Positions 28,897-38,724 of a stretch of 64,000 nt of DNA are shown one piece after another. Position 1 is the stretch's first letter, and each line of letters opens with the position of its first letter. The position numbers and the translations under genes are program-made. The notes beneath the pieces were generated by a model. It searched no databases, was not told where the DNA came from, and saw nothing but the letters and a program-made list of their open reading frames with translations. Source of the stretch: Candidatus Mycobacterium wuenschmannii (lineage in GTDB: Bacteria; Actinomycetota; Actinomycetes; Mycobacteriales; Mycobacteriaceae); NCBI RefSeq assembly GCF_030252325.1, contig NZ_CP126981.1:4712001-4776000 (forward strand). The letters are read 5' to 3'.

Positions 28897-28952
28897 CCCC
28901 CTGACGGGTCCCGACAGTTCCATAATTACCCGACCTCGCGCAGGTCGTAGGC

Positions 28953-28982
28953 GTGCAGCCGCCCCAGGTGGGGCGGCTGCAC
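28953..28982 (+). terminator. 13-bp hairpin between the small secreted gene and glmS
   Basis: 28953-28965 (gtgcagccgcccc) pairs perfectly with 28970-28982 around the tetraloop aggt. A second small stem (28991-28996 with 29008-29013) lies just after it, 30 bp before glmS. Probably the terminator of the 28546 gene; it could also shape the glmS leader. No glmS ribozyme core is recognisable. Confidence 0.65.
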
Positions 28983-29043
28983 TGCTGTATCGGGACCCCT
29001 TCAAGGCGTCCCGAGCGCAGTGTCTGCACTACCCTGATGGGCT

Positions 29044-30909
29044 ATGTGCGGAATCGTCGGCTACGTCGGGCACCAGCCCGCTTTGGGTGTCGTCGTCGAC
29101 GCGCTTCGCCGCATGGAGTACCGCGGCTACGACTCGGCCGGCATCGCATTGGTCGACGGGGACGGTGACCTGACCGTTCGGCGCCGCGCCGGACGTTTGG
29201 CCAACCTGGAGGCCGCGCTCGCCGACACCGACCCGGAGTCGCTACGCGGAACCACCGGGGTGGGCCACACCCGCTGGGCGACGCACGGCCGCCCCACCGA
29301 TCGCAACGCGCACCCGCACCGCGACGCGGCAGGCAAGATCGCCGTCGTCCACAACGGCATCATCGAGAACTACGCGCCGCTGCGCCTGGAGCTGGAGCAG
29401 GCCGGCGTGGAGTTTGCCAGCGACACCGACACCGAGGTCGCCGTCCACCTGGTTGCCCGTGAGTATCACCTTGGCGCGACGGCCGGCGACTTCACCGCGT
29501 CCGTGCTCGCCGTGCTGCGCCGCCTCGAGGGCCACTTCACTCTGGTCTTCACCAACGCCGACGATCCGGGCACGATCATCGCGGCCCGTCGCTCGACCCC
29601 CTTGGTGGTCGGGATCGGCAAGGGCGAGATGTTCGTCGGCTCCGATGTCGCCGCGTTCATCGGCCACACCCGCGACGCGGTCGAACTCGGCCAGGACCAG
29701 GCCGTCGCTATCACCGCCGACGGCTACCGGATCACCGACTTCCACGGCAACACGGATGTCGAGTACCGCGAGTTTCACATCGACTGGGACCTCGACGCCG
29801 CGGAAAAGGGTGGCTACGAGTACTTCATGCTCAAGGAGATCGCCGAGCAGCCCACCGCGGTGGCCGACACCCTGCTCGGACACTTCGTCGACGGCCGCAT
29901 CGTGCTAGACGAGCAGCGCCTGTCCGATCAGGAACTGCGCGAGATCGACAAGGTCTTCATCGTCGCCTGCGGCACGGCGTATCACTCCGGGCTGCTGGCG
30001 AAGTACGCGATCGAGCACTGGACGCGACTGCCCGTCGAAGTCGAGCTGGCCAGTGAATTCCGTTACCGCGACCCGGTTTTGGACCGCAGCACGCTGGTGA
30101 TAGCGATTTCGCAGTCGGGGGAGACCGCCGACACCCTGGAGGCCGTGCGGCACGCCAAGGAGCAGAAGGCCAAGGTGCTGGCGATCTGCAACACCAACGG
30201 CTCGCAGATTCCGCGTGAGTGCGACGCGGTGCTCTATACCCGTGCCGGGCCCGAGATCGGCGTCGCGTCGACCAAGACGTTCTTGGCGCAGGTCGCCGCG
30301 AATTACCTTGTCGGACTGGCGCTTGCGCAGGCGCGCGGGACCAAGTACCCCGACGAGGTCGAACGCGAATACCGCGACCTCGAGGCGATGCCCGACCTGG
30401 TCGAGCGCGTCATCAACGAGATTCAGCCGTTCGCCGATCTGGCGCACCGGTTCGCGCAGGCGTCGACGATCCTGTTCTTGGGCCGCCACGTCGGCTACCC
30501 GGTGGCGCTCGAAGGCGCGCTGAAGCTCAAGGAATTGGCTTACATGCACGCCGAGGGATTCGCCGCCGGTGAGCTCAAGCACGGCCCGATCGCGCTGATC
30601 GAAGACGAGCTGCCGGTGATCATCGTGATGCCGTCACCGAAGAGTTCGGCGATGCTGCACGGCAAGCTGCTGTCCAACATTCGCGAGATCCAGACCCGCG
30701 GCGCGGTCACCATCGTGATCGCCGAGGAGGGGGACGACACGGTACGTCCCTACGCCGACCACCTCTTCGAACTTCCGTCGGTGTCAACGCTTTTGCAGCC
30801 GCTGCTGTCGACGATCCCGCTGCAGGTGTTCGCCGCGGCGGTGGCACAGGCCCGCGGCTACGACGTCGACAAGCCGCGCAACCTCGCCAAGTCGGTCACC
30901 GTCGAGTAG
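29044..30909 (+). CDS. glmS: Glutamine--fructose-6-phosphate aminotransferase (isomerizing)
   Basis: Makes glucosamine-6-phosphate from fructose-6-phosphate and glutamine, the committed step to UDP-GlcNAc; GlmM at 24451 uses its product. 621 residues. The N-terminal glutaminase starts MCGIVGYVG with nucleophile Cys2 and has GHTRWATHG. Two SIS isomerase domains follow (ISQSGETADTLEA, and the C-terminal EGALKLKELAYMHAEGFAAGELKHG). It ends KPRNLAKSVTVE as expected. Its last 14 bp overlap the convergent monooxygenase gene. Confidence 0.97.
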   Translation: MCGIVGYVGHQPALGVVVDALRRMEYRGYDSAGIALVDGDGDLTVRRRAGRLANLEAALADTDPESLRGTTGVGHTRWATHGRPTDRNAHPHRDAAGKIAVVHNGIIENYAPLRLELEQAGVEFASDTDTEVAVHLVAREYHLGATAGDFTASVLAVLRRLEGHFTLVFTNADDPGTIIAARRSTPLVVGIGKGEMFVGSDVAAFIGHTRDAVELGQDQAVAITADGYRITDFHGNTDVEYREFHIDWDLDAAEKGGYEYFMLKEIAEQPTAVADTLLGHFVDGRIVLDEQRLSDQELREIDKVFIVACGTAYHSGLLAKYAIEHWTRLPVEVELASEFRYRDPVLDRSTLVIAISQSGETADTLEAVRHAKEQKAKVLAICNTNGSQIPRECDAVLYTRAGPEIGVASTKTFLAQVAANYLVGLALAQARGTKYPDEVEREYRDLEAMPDLVERVINEIQPFADLAHRFAQASTILFLGRHVGYPVALEGALKLKELAYMHAEGFAAGELKHGPIALIEDELPVIIVMPSPKSSAMLHGKLLSNIREIQTRGAVTIVIAEEGDDTVRPYADHLFELPSVSTLLQPLLSTIPLQVFAAAVAQARGYDVDKPRNLAKSVTVE

Positions 30910-32833
30910 TTCGCACGACGAACTCCGACCAGTCGGGTTCGCGGGTCGCCGCCCAGTATTCGTTGAGCCGCCACGGGCTGACAGTGTGGATCTCACCGTC
31001 GGCGTTCTTGAAGTACGAGTGCTTGACCGCCGGGTGTGCCCACACCATCTGGTTGATCTCGTGCTGGGTGCGCCGGTGCCAGTCCGCGGCGGCCTCTTCG
31101 GTCGGCTCGATCGAATGCACCGTCGGCTCAGCCAGTTTCGCGAGGCAGGCGTCGATGTAGCGCATCTGCAGTTCGGAGTTGAAGATCAGGCTGCCGCCGT
31201 GGGCCAGGTGTGCGCCCGGGCCGTACAGGACGAAGAAGTTGGGAAACCGCGGGACGGTGATACCCAGGTGGGCGAACGGCCTGCTGCCCCAGACGTCGTG
31301 CAAGTCTATGCCGTCGCGGCCGGTGACCGCCATCGGCCACAGCACATCGGTGTGCCGAAAACCGGTGGCGTAGACGATGATATCGACGTCATGCGCAACG
31401 CCGTCGTCGGTGACGACGCCGTCTTCGGTGATCTTGCTAATGGGCGTGCGCACCAGGTCGACGTCGTCGCGGCGCAGCGTGCGCAGCCAGGTTCCGTTGT
31501 CCTGCAGCGTGCGTTTGCCGGTGGCCGGATAGTCCGGCAGCACCTTGGCGAGCAGGGCCTCGTCGCCGTCGACCTGGCCGGTGATCCAGTCGGTGAACAT
31601 CACCCGGGCGATGGCGTTGATCTCGCTGACCGCGTGGTCCTGGTCGGGATAGTCCGGGTCGACGCGCGCCGCGTCGAGGCCCTTGTCAGATCCGGGCCAC
31701 AGCACCAGAAGTCGGTACCAGCGGCCGTAGTATGGCAGGTGATCCATCGCCCACCGCACGCCGTCGCCGACCTCGTCGTGGTACATCGGGTTGGGGAACA
31801 TCCACTGCGCGGTGCGCTGGAAGACCGTGACGTGCTCGGCGTCGTCGGCGATGGCCGGCGCGATCTGGAAGCCGCTGGCCCCGGCGCCGATCAGCGCGAC
31901 ACGTTTACCGGTCAGGTCGACCGAGTGGTCCCACGCCGCAGAGTGAAACGCCGGGCCGCGAAAGGTGTTGGCGCCCGCTAACTCTGGAATGTTCGGGCGA
32001 TTGAGCTGGCCCAGCGCGGTGATGACGGCGCGGGCCTGCAGCGTGGTGAGGCCCTCGTCGTCCTCACGGGTGGTGATCGTCCACAGTCCGTCTTCGTCGT
32101 CCCACTCGACCGCGACGACCTCGCTCTGCCAGCGGACGTGGTCGCCCAGATGGTGCTTGTCCATCACCCGGGTGAAGTAGCCCTGCAACTCCGGCTGCTC
32201 GGCGAAGAAGTGCGACCAGTCGTTGCTGGGCTCAAAGCTGTAACAGTAGAAGTGATTGGCGACGTCGACCCGCGCGCCGGGATAGCTGTTCTCCCACCAT
32301 GTTCCGCCGGGTCCAGCGTTCTTCTCCAGGATGGTGAAAGGAATGTTGGCCTGCCGCAGGCGAATACCGGCAAGTATGCCGGACTCGCCACACCCGATGA
32401 CGACCACCGGCAGCTGCGCGGCGCGGTCGGGGTCCAACGGCTCCGGGTGGCGCGGATCGACGCCGTCGAGGTCCATCTCCTCGGCGAGCAGCGACAGGTA
32501 ATCGTCGGGCACGGTCTCGCACGCCGTCCAATCGATCATTTCCCTGATGAGCTCGGGTGTCAGCGGGGGGAGCTCCGGGCAGCCGCGGTCTCGGTAGTCG
32601 GCGATCACCGGCAGCGCTTCGGCGCGGGCGCGCGCCTTGTCCTCCTCGGACATGAAGCCCTGCACCTCGTTGAGAAAGACGCCGGCCTGCTTGAAGTCGC
32701 GGACGAAGCGGGCGTCGCCGGTGATGTGCACTAGCGACAGCAGCAAGGTCGGGATGCTGACCTGCTCGAGCGCGGCGGCGATGTCGGTGTCGGAGGTGGT
32801 GAAGGGTCGGCCCGCGTAGCGGCTGCGCACCAA
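30896..32833 (-). CDS. Flavin-containing Baeyer-Villiger-type monooxygenase (4-hydroxyacetophenone monooxygenase-like)
   Basis: 645 residues from TTG 32833 with AAAGGA upstream (GTG 32830 is equally possible). A roughly 135-residue helical N-terminal extension precedes the FAD site VVIGCGESGILAGIRL, as in HAPMO-type enzymes. The BVMO fingerprint is FRGPAFHSAAWD (FxGxxxHxxxW), and the NADPH site is VALIGAGASGFQIAP. Such enzymes insert oxygen next to a ketone, forming an ester. The substrate is not predictable. Antisense to the surrounding backbone genes, so it is likely a species-level addition between glmS and nnr. Confidence 0.92.
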   Translation of the reverse strand: MVRSRYAGRPFTTSDTDIAAALEQVSIPTLLLSLVHITGDARFVRDFKQAGVFLNEVQGFMSEEDKARARAEALPVIADYRDRGCPELPPLTPELIREMIDWTACETVPDDYLSLLAEEMDLDGVDPRHPEPLDPDRAAQLPVVVIGCGESGILAGIRLRQANIPFTILEKNAGPGGTWWENSYPGARVDVANHFYCYSFEPSNDWSHFFAEQPELQGYFTRVMDKHHLGDHVRWQSEVVAVEWDDEDGLWTITTREDDEGLTTLQARAVITALGQLNRPNIPELAGANTFRGPAFHSAAWDHSVDLTGKRVALIGAGASGFQIAPAIADDAEHVTVFQRTAQWMFPNPMYHDEVGDGVRWAMDHLPYYGRWYRLLVLWPGSDKGLDAARVDPDYPDQDHAVSEINAIARVMFTDWITGQVDGDEALLAKVLPDYPATGKRTLQDNGTWLRTLRRDDVDLVRTPISKITEDGVVTDDGVAHDVDIIVYATGFRHTDVLWPMAVTGRDGIDLHDVWGSRPFAHLGITVPRFPNFFVLYGPGAHLAHGGSLIFNSELQMRYIDACLAKLAEPTVHSIEPTEEAAADWHRRTQHEINQMVWAHPAVKHSYFKNADGEIHTVSPWRLNEYWAATREPDWSEFVVRTTRR

Positions 32834-32946
32834 GGCAGATCCTTTCGCTACGCCCAGTTGCGTAATTAGGCCTCAACGTTACGCGGGGCGCACCAGGTGA
32901 TCAAGAGCCTCCCGCGTGGGTGAACGCCGTGAGTAATCTGGGCACA

Positions 32947-34380
32947 ATGCGGCACTACTACTCGGCAGACGCGATCCGCGAGGCCGAAGCGCCGTTGCTG
33001 GCCAGCCTGCCCGACGGCGCCCTGATGGCCCGTGCCGCATACGGATTGGCGGCCGCGATCATCGCCGAATTGACCGCTCGCACCGGGGGAGTCGCCGGGC
33101 GGCGGGTGTGCGCGGTGGTCGGTTCCGGCGACAACGGCGGAGACGCGCTGTGGGCCGCGACCTACCTACGCCGCCGCGGTGCCGCCGCGGAGGCGATACT
33201 GCTCAAGCCCGAACGGACACACCAAAAGGGTTTGGCGGCGCTTCGCAAGGCCGGCGGCCGAATCGTCGATCACGTCGACCCCGCGACCGACCTGGTGATC
33301 GACGGGGTCGTCGGCATCTCCGGGTCGGGACCGCTGCGACCGGATGCGGCCGCGGTCTTCGAAGCGGCACATGGCATTCCGGTGGTCGCGGTCGACATCC
33401 CCAGCGGCGTCGACGTCGCGACCGGCGCCACCGACGGCCCCGCCGTGCGCGCCGCGCTGACCGTCACCTTCGGTGGACTCAAGCCGGTGCACGCGTTGGC
33501 CGACTGCGGCCGGGTGACGCTGGTCGACATCGGACTGGACCTACCCGACACCGACCTTGTCGGCTTCGACGCGGCCGACGTCGGCCGGCGCTGGCCCGTA
33601 CCGGGACCGCGCGACGACAAGTACACCCAGGGCGTCACCGGCGTCATGGCCGGATCGTCAACCTATCCGGGGGCCGCGGTGTTGTGCACCGGCGCCGCCG
33701 TCGCCGCGACGTCGGGCATGGTCCGCTACTCAGGCAGCGCGCACAGCGAAGTGCTCAGCCAGTGGCCCGAGGTGATCGCTTCGCCCACCCCGGCATCGGC
33801 CGGACGCGTGCAGTCCTGGGTCGTCGGCCCGGGCCTAGGTACCGACGAAACCGGCGCTGCTGCACTGTATTTCGCACTCCAGACCGATCTGCCGGTGCTC
33901 ATCGACGCCGACGGGCTGACGATCCTGGCCGCGCACCCGGATATGCTCGCATCGCGTACCGCACCGACCGTGCTGACGCCGCACGCCGGTGAATTCGCGC
34001 GGCTGGCCGGCGCCCCGCCCGGCGACGACCGGGTCGGTGCCACTCGCAGGCTGGCCGACGCGCTCGGTGCCACCGTGCTGTTGAAGGGCAACGTCACCGT
34101 CGTCGCCGAACCCGGTGGGCGGGCGTACCTCAGCCCGGCCGGGCAGTCCTGGGCGGCGACGGCCGGCTCCGGTGACGTGCTGTCCGGAATGATCGGTGCG
34201 CTGTTGGCCGCCGGTCTGCCGCCCGCCGAGGCCGCCGCGGCCGGGGCGTACGTACACGCCCGTGCCGCGGCCCTGTCGGCCGCCGACCCCGGACCCGGCG
34301 CCGCACCGACGTCGGCGTCGCGCATCCTCGCCCACATCCGCTCTGCCGTCGCCGCGCTTCCGTCGAAAGGATCCCGATGA
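32947..34380 (+). CDS. nnr: Bifunctional NAD(P)HX epimerase / dehydratase
   Basis: Repairs hydrated NADH/NADPH. 477 residues from ATG 32947 (MRHYYSADAIREAEAPLLAS). The N-terminal epimerase (YjeF) domain has VVGSGDNGGDALWAATYLRRRG. The C-terminal dehydratase/kinase-fold domain has WVVGPGLG, VLTPHAGEFARLAG, LLKGNVTVV and the ATP/ADP-site motif AATAGSGDVLSGMIGALLA. Its TGA overlaps the gadB ATG (ATGA), so both are coupled. In-frame starts further upstream (32920) add residues without similarity. Confidence 0.95.
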   Translation: MRHYYSADAIREAEAPLLASLPDGALMARAAYGLAAAIIAELTARTGGVAGRRVCAVVGSGDNGGDALWAATYLRRRGAAAEAILLKPERTHQKGLAALRKAGGRIVDHVDPATDLVIDGVVGISGSGPLRPDAAAVFEAAHGIPVVAVDIPSGVDVATGATDGPAVRAALTVTFGGLKPVHALADCGRVTLVDIGLDLPDTDLVGFDAADVGRRWPVPGPRDDKYTQGVTGVMAGSSTYPGAAVLCTGAAVAATSGMVRYSGSAHSEVLSQWPEVIASPTPASAGRVQSWVVGPGLGTDETGAAALYFALQTDLPVLIDADGLTILAAHPDMLASRTAPTVLTPHAGEFARLAGAPPGDDRVGATRRLADALGATVLLKGNVTVVAEPGGRAYLSPAGQSWAATAGSGDVLSGMIGALLAAGLPPAEAAAAGAYVHARAAALSAADPGPGAAPTSASRILAHIRSAVAALPSKGSR

Positions 34381-35756
34381 ATCACCCGTCCGTCCCGTCG
34401 CACACCGTCGCACCCGCCTACACCAGCCGGTTGTTCACCACCCCGGTTCCCGCGCTGCGGATGCCCGAGGAATCGATGGACCCCGACGCCGCCTACCGGT
34501 TCATCCACGACGAACTGATGCTCGACGGCAGTTCGCGGCTGAACCTCGCGACATTCGTCACCACCTGGATGGACCCGCAGGCGGGCCGGCTGATGGCCGA
34601 GACCTTCGACAAGAACATGATCGACAAGGACGAATACCCGGCGACCGCGGCGATCGAGCAGCGCTGCGTGTGCATGGTGGCCGACCTGTTCCACGCCGAC
34701 GGGCTGCGCGACGACGACCCGTCCAGTGCGATCGGGGTGTCGACGATCGGGTCCAGCGAAGCGGTGATGCTCGGCGGCCTGGCGTTGAAGTGGCGGTGGC
34801 GCGAGAAGATCGGTAAGGACTGGAAGAAGCGCACCCCGAACCTGGTGATGGGCTCCAACGTCCAGGTGGTCTGGGAGAAGTTCTGTCGCTACTTCGATGT
34901 CGAACCCCGCTACCTGCCGATGGAGGAGGGGCGCTACGTCATCACCCCCGAGCAGGTGGTCGACGCGGTCGACGAAGACACCATCGGGGTGGTCGGGATC
35001 CTCGGCACCACCTACACCGGCGAGCTGGAACCGATCGCCGAAATCTGCGCCGCGCTGGACAAATTGGCCGCAAGCGGTGGCGTCGACGTGCCGGTGCACG
35101 TGGACGCGGCCAGTGGTGGTTTCGTGGTGCCGTTCCTGCATCCCGAGTTGCGGTGGGACTTCCGGCTGCCGCGGGTGGTGTCGATCAACGTCAGCGGGCA
35201 CAAGTACGGGCTGACCTACCCCGGCGTCGGCTTCGTGGTGTGGCGCAGCAAGGAGCACCTGCCCGAGGATCTGGTGTTCCACGTCAACTACCTCGGCGGC
35301 GACATGCCGACGTTCACGCTGAACTTCTCCCGCGCCGGCAACCAGGTGGTCGGCCAGTACTACAACTTCCTACGGCTGGGCCGTGAGGGCTACACCCAGG
35401 TGATGCAGGCGCTGTCGCAGACCGCGCGCTGGCTGGGCGAGCAGTTGCGGGTGGGGGATCACTGCGAGCTGATCTCGGACGGCTCGGCGATTCCGGTGGT
35501 CAGCTTCCGGCTGGCCCGCGACCGCGGCTACACCGAGTTCGACGTCTCCCACGAGTTGCGCGGATACGGCTGGCAGGTGCCGGCCTACACGATGCCCGAC
35601 AACGCGACCGACGTCTCGGTGCTGCGCATCGTGGTGCGCGAGGGGCTGTCGGCCGACCTGGCCCGTGCCCTGCACGACGATGCCCGTAGCGCGCTGGCCT
35701 CGCTGGACAAGCTGAAGCCGGGCGGGCACTACCAGGCCGAGCACTTCGCGCACTGA
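34377..35756 (+). CDS. gadB: Glutamate decarboxylase
   Basis: PLP enzyme converting glutamate to GABA with proton consumption, often linked to acid tolerance. 459 residues, full length. Cofactor motifs: HVDAASGGFVVPF and the Schiff-base lysine in NVSGHKYGLTYPGVGFVVW. The C-terminus keeps LSADLARALHDDARSALASL. The ATG overlaps the nnr stop, with AAAGGA just upstream. No antiporter gene (gadC) is nearby, so any acid-resistance role would depend on distant genes. Confidence 0.95.
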   Translation: MNHPSVPSHTVAPAYTSRLFTTPVPALRMPEESMDPDAAYRFIHDELMLDGSSRLNLATFVTTWMDPQAGRLMAETFDKNMIDKDEYPATAAIEQRCVCMVADLFHADGLRDDDPSSAIGVSTIGSSEAVMLGGLALKWRWREKIGKDWKKRTPNLVMGSNVQVVWEKFCRYFDVEPRYLPMEEGRYVITPEQVVDAVDEDTIGVVGILGTTYTGELEPIAEICAALDKLAASGGVDVPVHVDAASGGFVVPFLHPELRWDFRLPRVVSINVSGHKYGLTYPGVGFVVWRSKEHLPEDLVFHVNYLGGDMPTFTLNFSRAGNQVVGQYYNFLRLGREGYTQVMQALSQTARWLGEQLRVGDHCELISDGSAIPVVSFRLARDRGYTEFDVSHELRGYGWQVPAYTMPDNATDVSVLRIVVREGLSADLARALHDDARSALASLDKLKPGGHYQAEHFAH

Positions 35757-35799
35757 CGTTCACATCCGACACACCCGCATCTGGCAAAAGGGATGCCCG

Positions 35800-35854
35800 A
35801 TGTGTCCACCTCACAGCGACAATGCGCTGCGCTGTCGCTATGAGGTGGACACAT
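35800..35854 (+). terminator. Long inverted repeat between gadB and alr
   Basis: 21-base arms 35800-35820 (atgtgtccacctcacagcga...) and 35834-35854 complement each other except for one mismatch, around a 13-base loop. It is centred about 70 bp after the gadB stop and 115 bp before alr. It is either a bidirectional terminator or a dispersed palindrome; no T-run is present. The remaining gap 35855-35940 should hold the alr promoter. Confidence 0.65.
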
Positions 35855-35940
35855 GGAGCGTCGACTGGCCTAGGTGCTGCTGAGACTGCTGTGACTCGCC
35901 GGCGGGTAGCCGCCGCGGCTTCTGGGAGAATGGTCGGGCT

Positions 35941-37095
35941 ATGACTGCGATCTCCCTGACTCCGGGCGTCCTCGCCGAGGCCGTCGTGGACCTGGGTGCC
36001 ATCCAGCACAACGTGCGGGTGCTGCGCGAGCGCGCCGGCAGCGCGCAGGTGATGGCCGTGGTCAAGGCCGACGGCTACGGCCACGGCGCCGTTGAGGTGG
36101 CCCGCGCCGCGCTGGCGGCCGGTGCCGCCGAGTTGGGCGTCGCCACCGTCGACGAGGCGTTGGCGTTGCGGGCCGCCGGTATCACCGCGCCGGTGCTGGC
36201 GTGGTTGCATCCGCCCGGGATCGATTACGGCCCGGCGCTGCTGAACGACGTGCAGATCGCGGTGTCGTCGGCGCGGCAACTCGACGAGTTGTTGGGTGCG
36301 GTGCGCGCCACCGGACGCGCCGCCGCGGTGACTCTCAAGGTGGACACCGGTTTGAATCGCAACGGCGTTCCGCTGGCGCAGTACCCGTCGATACTGCAGG
36401 CGCTGGGACCGGTGATCGCCGAGGGTGCCATCCGGTTGCGCGGCTTGATGTCGCACATGGTGCACGCCGATCAGCCGAACAGCCCGATCAACAACCTTCA
36501 GGTGCAACGCTTTACCGATATCGTGACGATGACCCGGGAGAAGAGAGTGCCATTCGAGGTCGCGCACTTGGCGAACTCGTCGGCCACCATGACGCGTCCG
36601 GATCTGGCCTTCGACTTCGTCCGCCCCGGCATCGCGGTGTACGGGCTGAGTCCGGTGCCCACGCTGGGCGACATGGGCCTGGTGCCCGCCATGACCGCGA
36701 AATGCACTGTTGCGCTGGTCAAATCGATCAAGGCCGGCGAAGGTGTGTCGTATGGGCACACCTGGATCGCGCAGCAGGACACCACCGTGGCGCTGATGCC
36801 GGTCGGCTACGCGGACGGCGTCTTCCGGTCGCTGGGTGGACGGCTGGAAGTACAGATCAACGGCCGCCGCCGACCCGGCGTGGGCCGGGTCTGCATGGAT
36901 CAGTTCCTGGTGGACCTCGGCCCCGGGCCCGTCGACGTTTCCGAGGGCGACGAGGCGATCCTGTTCGGTCCGGGCACTGGCGGTGAGTCCACCGCGCAGG
37001 AATGGGCCGACCTCCTGGACACCATCCACTACGAGGTGGTGACGAGCCCCCGCGGACGCATCCTCCGGACCCATCGCGAGGCTGAAAAGCATTGA
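35941..37095 (+). CDS. alr: Alanine racemase
   Basis: Makes D-alanine for peptidoglycan. 384 residues. Cofactor lysine in [20 protein letters not shown]; second catalytic base Tyr in [21 protein letters not shown] and [11 protein letters not shown] near the C-terminus. First gene of a run with overlapping junctions through tsaD; its TGA overlaps a TTG start (TTGA) of the next gene. Target of D-cycloserine in mycobacteria. Confidence 0.97.
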   Translation: MTAISLTPGVLAEAVVDLGAIQHNVRVLRERAGSAQVMAVVKADGYGHGAVEVARAALAAGAAELGVATVDEALALRAAGITAPVLAWLHPPGIDYGPALLNDVQIAVSSARQLDELLGAVRATGRAAAVTLKVDTGLNRNGVPLAQYPSILQALGPVIAEGAIRLRGLMSHMVHADQPNSPINNLQVQRFTDIVTMTREKRVPFEVAHLANSSATMTRPDLAFDFVRPGIAVYGLSPVPTLGDMGLVPAMTAKCTVALVKSIKAGEGVSYGHTWIAQQDTTVALMPVGYADGVFRSLGGRLEVQINGRRRPGVGRVCMDQFLVDLGPGPVDVSEGDEAILFGPGTGGESTAQEWADLLDTIHYEVVTSPRGRILRTHREAEKH

Positions 37096-38219
37096 GCGAC
37101 GATCACTTTGACGGCCTGCACCTCGGTGGGCCGCGACGGAGGCGCTGGCTGGCCGGGGCGGCCGGCGTCGGTGCGGTGGGAACCATCGCCGGAGCGACCG
37201 TGGCACGGTCGATGCTCAATCGGCGCGCGGTGATCGACGACCCGTTCGCCCATGAAGATTTCGAGAGCCTCGACGGGGATCGCAGCTATCTGGTCACCAC
37301 ACCGGACGGCGTGCACCTGGCCGTGCGCGAAGTCGGGCCCACCGACGCGCCGTTGACCGTGGTGTTCGCTCACGGTTTCTGTCTTCGGATGGGCGCCTTT
37401 CACTTTCAGCGCATGCGACTCTCCGAGCAGTGGGGCTCGCAGGTACGGATGATCTTCTACGACCAGCGCGGTCACGGTCGTTCCGACGACGCGGCGCCGG
37501 AGACCTACACGATCAGCCAGTTGGGCAAGGACCTCGAGACCGTGCTGCAGGTGATCGCCCCGCGTGGGTCGATCGTGCTCGTCGGCCATTCGATGGGCGG
37601 CATGACGGTCCTCTCGCATGCCCGGCAGTTCCCCGAGCATTACGGGAGCCGGATCACCGGGGCGGCCCTGATCTCGTCGGCGGCCGAAGGCGTCGCGAAG
37701 TCGCCGTTGGGTGAGGTCTTGAATAACCCTGCGCTGGAAGCTGTTCGGCGTGCGGCGCGCACGGCGCCCAAGCTGGTGGACCGCGGCCGAACCGCCGCCC
37801 GGTCGTTGATCGGGCCCATCCTGCGGGCGGCGTCCTACACCGATCGGCGGGTCAGCCCCAGCATCGTCGCGTTCTCCGAGAAGATGATGCTCGGCACCCC
37901 GATTCCGACGATGATCGAATTCCTGCACGCCCTGCAGGTGCATGACGAGACCGCGGCACTGCCGACGCTGGCCAAGATTCCGACGCTGATCGTGTGCGGC
38001 GACCGCGATTTGGTCACACCCGCCGAGTATTCGAGGAAAATGGCGGAGGTGTTGCCCGAGTCGGAGCTGGTGATCGTCGCGAAGGCCGGCCACCTGGTGC
38101 TGCTGGACAAACCGGCGTCGGTCAGCGACGGGCTGGAGCGATTGGTCAAGCATGCCAGCCCCGGCCGGCTCACCGTGCTGGGCCAACGATTGCGCGATCG
38201 GGTGCTGCGCCGTGAATGA
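37092..38219 (+). CDS. Alpha/beta-fold hydrolase with N-terminal twin-arginine-like signal or anchor
   Basis: 375 residues from TTG 37092, overlapping the alr stop. The N-terminus has [26 protein letters not shown], with an RRRWL twin-arginine-like motif before a hydrophobic run, suggesting Tat export or membrane anchoring. The hydrolase domain has oxyanion HGFCLR, nucleophile elbow [12 protein letters not shown], acid in [10 protein letters not shown] and a late His in [11 protein letters not shown]. It sits inside the alr-tsa operon. Substrate unknown; a cell-envelope ester or peptide is possible from location only. Confidence 0.88.
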   Translation: MSDDHFDGLHLGGPRRRRWLAGAAGVGAVGTIAGATVARSMLNRRAVIDDPFAHEDFESLDGDRSYLVTTPDGVHLAVREVGPTDAPLTVVFAHGFCLRMGAFHFQRMRLSEQWGSQVRMIFYDQRGHGRSDDAAPETYTISQLGKDLETVLQVIAPRGSIVLVGHSMGGMTVLSHARQFPEHYGSRITGAALISSAAEGVAKSPLGEVLNNPALEAVRRAARTAPKLVDRGRTAARSLIGPILRAASYTDRRVSPSIVAFSEKMMLGTPIPTMIEFLHALQVHDETAALPTLAKIPTLIVCGDRDLVTPAEYSRKMAEVLPESELVIVAKAGHLVLLDKPASVSDGLERLVKHASPGRLTVLGQRLRDRVLRRE

Positions 38220-38724
38220 GCGTGACATCGCTGGCGACCTGCCGCGCCCGGCTCCGCCGCGCTCGCAATCGCCAGGCATCGCGACACTGCCGAGCGTCGA
38301 GGACACGGTGGCGTTGGGCTCGCAACTGGGCAGCGAATTGCGAGCCGGCGACGTTGTGGTGCTCTCCGGTCCGCTGGGCGCGGGAAAGACCGTTCTGGCC
38401 AAGGGTATTGCCGCTGCGATGGACGTGGATGGACCGGTGACCTCGCCGACGTTCGTGCTGGCGCGCGTGCACCCCGCCCGTCGGACCGGCGCCCCCGCGC
38501 TGATCCACGTCGACGTCTACCGCCTGCTCGAGCACACCGGCACGGACTTGCTCGACGAGTTGGAGAGCCTCGACCTCGACACCGAACTCGACGACGCCGT
38601 CGTTGTCGTCGAATGGGGTGAGGGCCTGGCCGAGCGGCTGTCCGACCGGCACCTCGACGTTCGGCTCGAGCGAATCAGCAACTCCGACACCAGGACTGCG
38701 ACGTGGCAGTGGAGCCGGCGGTGA
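38212..38724 (+). CDS. tsaE: tRNA threonylcarbamoyladenosine biosynthesis ATPase TsaE
   Basis: P-loop ATPase needed with TsaB and TsaD for t6A37 formation. 170 residues from GTG 38212, overlapping the hydrolase stop by 8 bp. Walker A LSGPLGAGKTVLAKGIA; the conserved SPTFVLARVH; and the HVDVYRL and VVVEWGEGL motifs. Grouping with tsaB, rimI and tsaD is the standard actinobacterial arrangement. An ATG at 38216 is in another frame. Confidence 0.95.
   Translation: MNERDIAGDLPRPAPPRSQSPGIATLPSVEDTVALGSQLGSELRAGDVVVLSGPLGAGKTVLAKGIAAAMDVDGPVTSPTFVLARVHPARRTGAPALIHVDVYRLLEHTGTDLLDELESLDLDTELDDAVVVVEWGEGLAERLSDRHLDVRLERISNSDTRTATWQWSRR

Noticed and set aside
28983..29043. Possible glmS ribozyme/riboswitch in the glmS leader
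   Set aside because: Only short GC hairpins are present; the leader is too short and lacks the conserved ribozyme core, which is found mainly in Firmicutes.
33726..35282. Long antisense frame across nnr and gadB
   Set aside because: Covers parts of two well-supported genes and has no domain signature.
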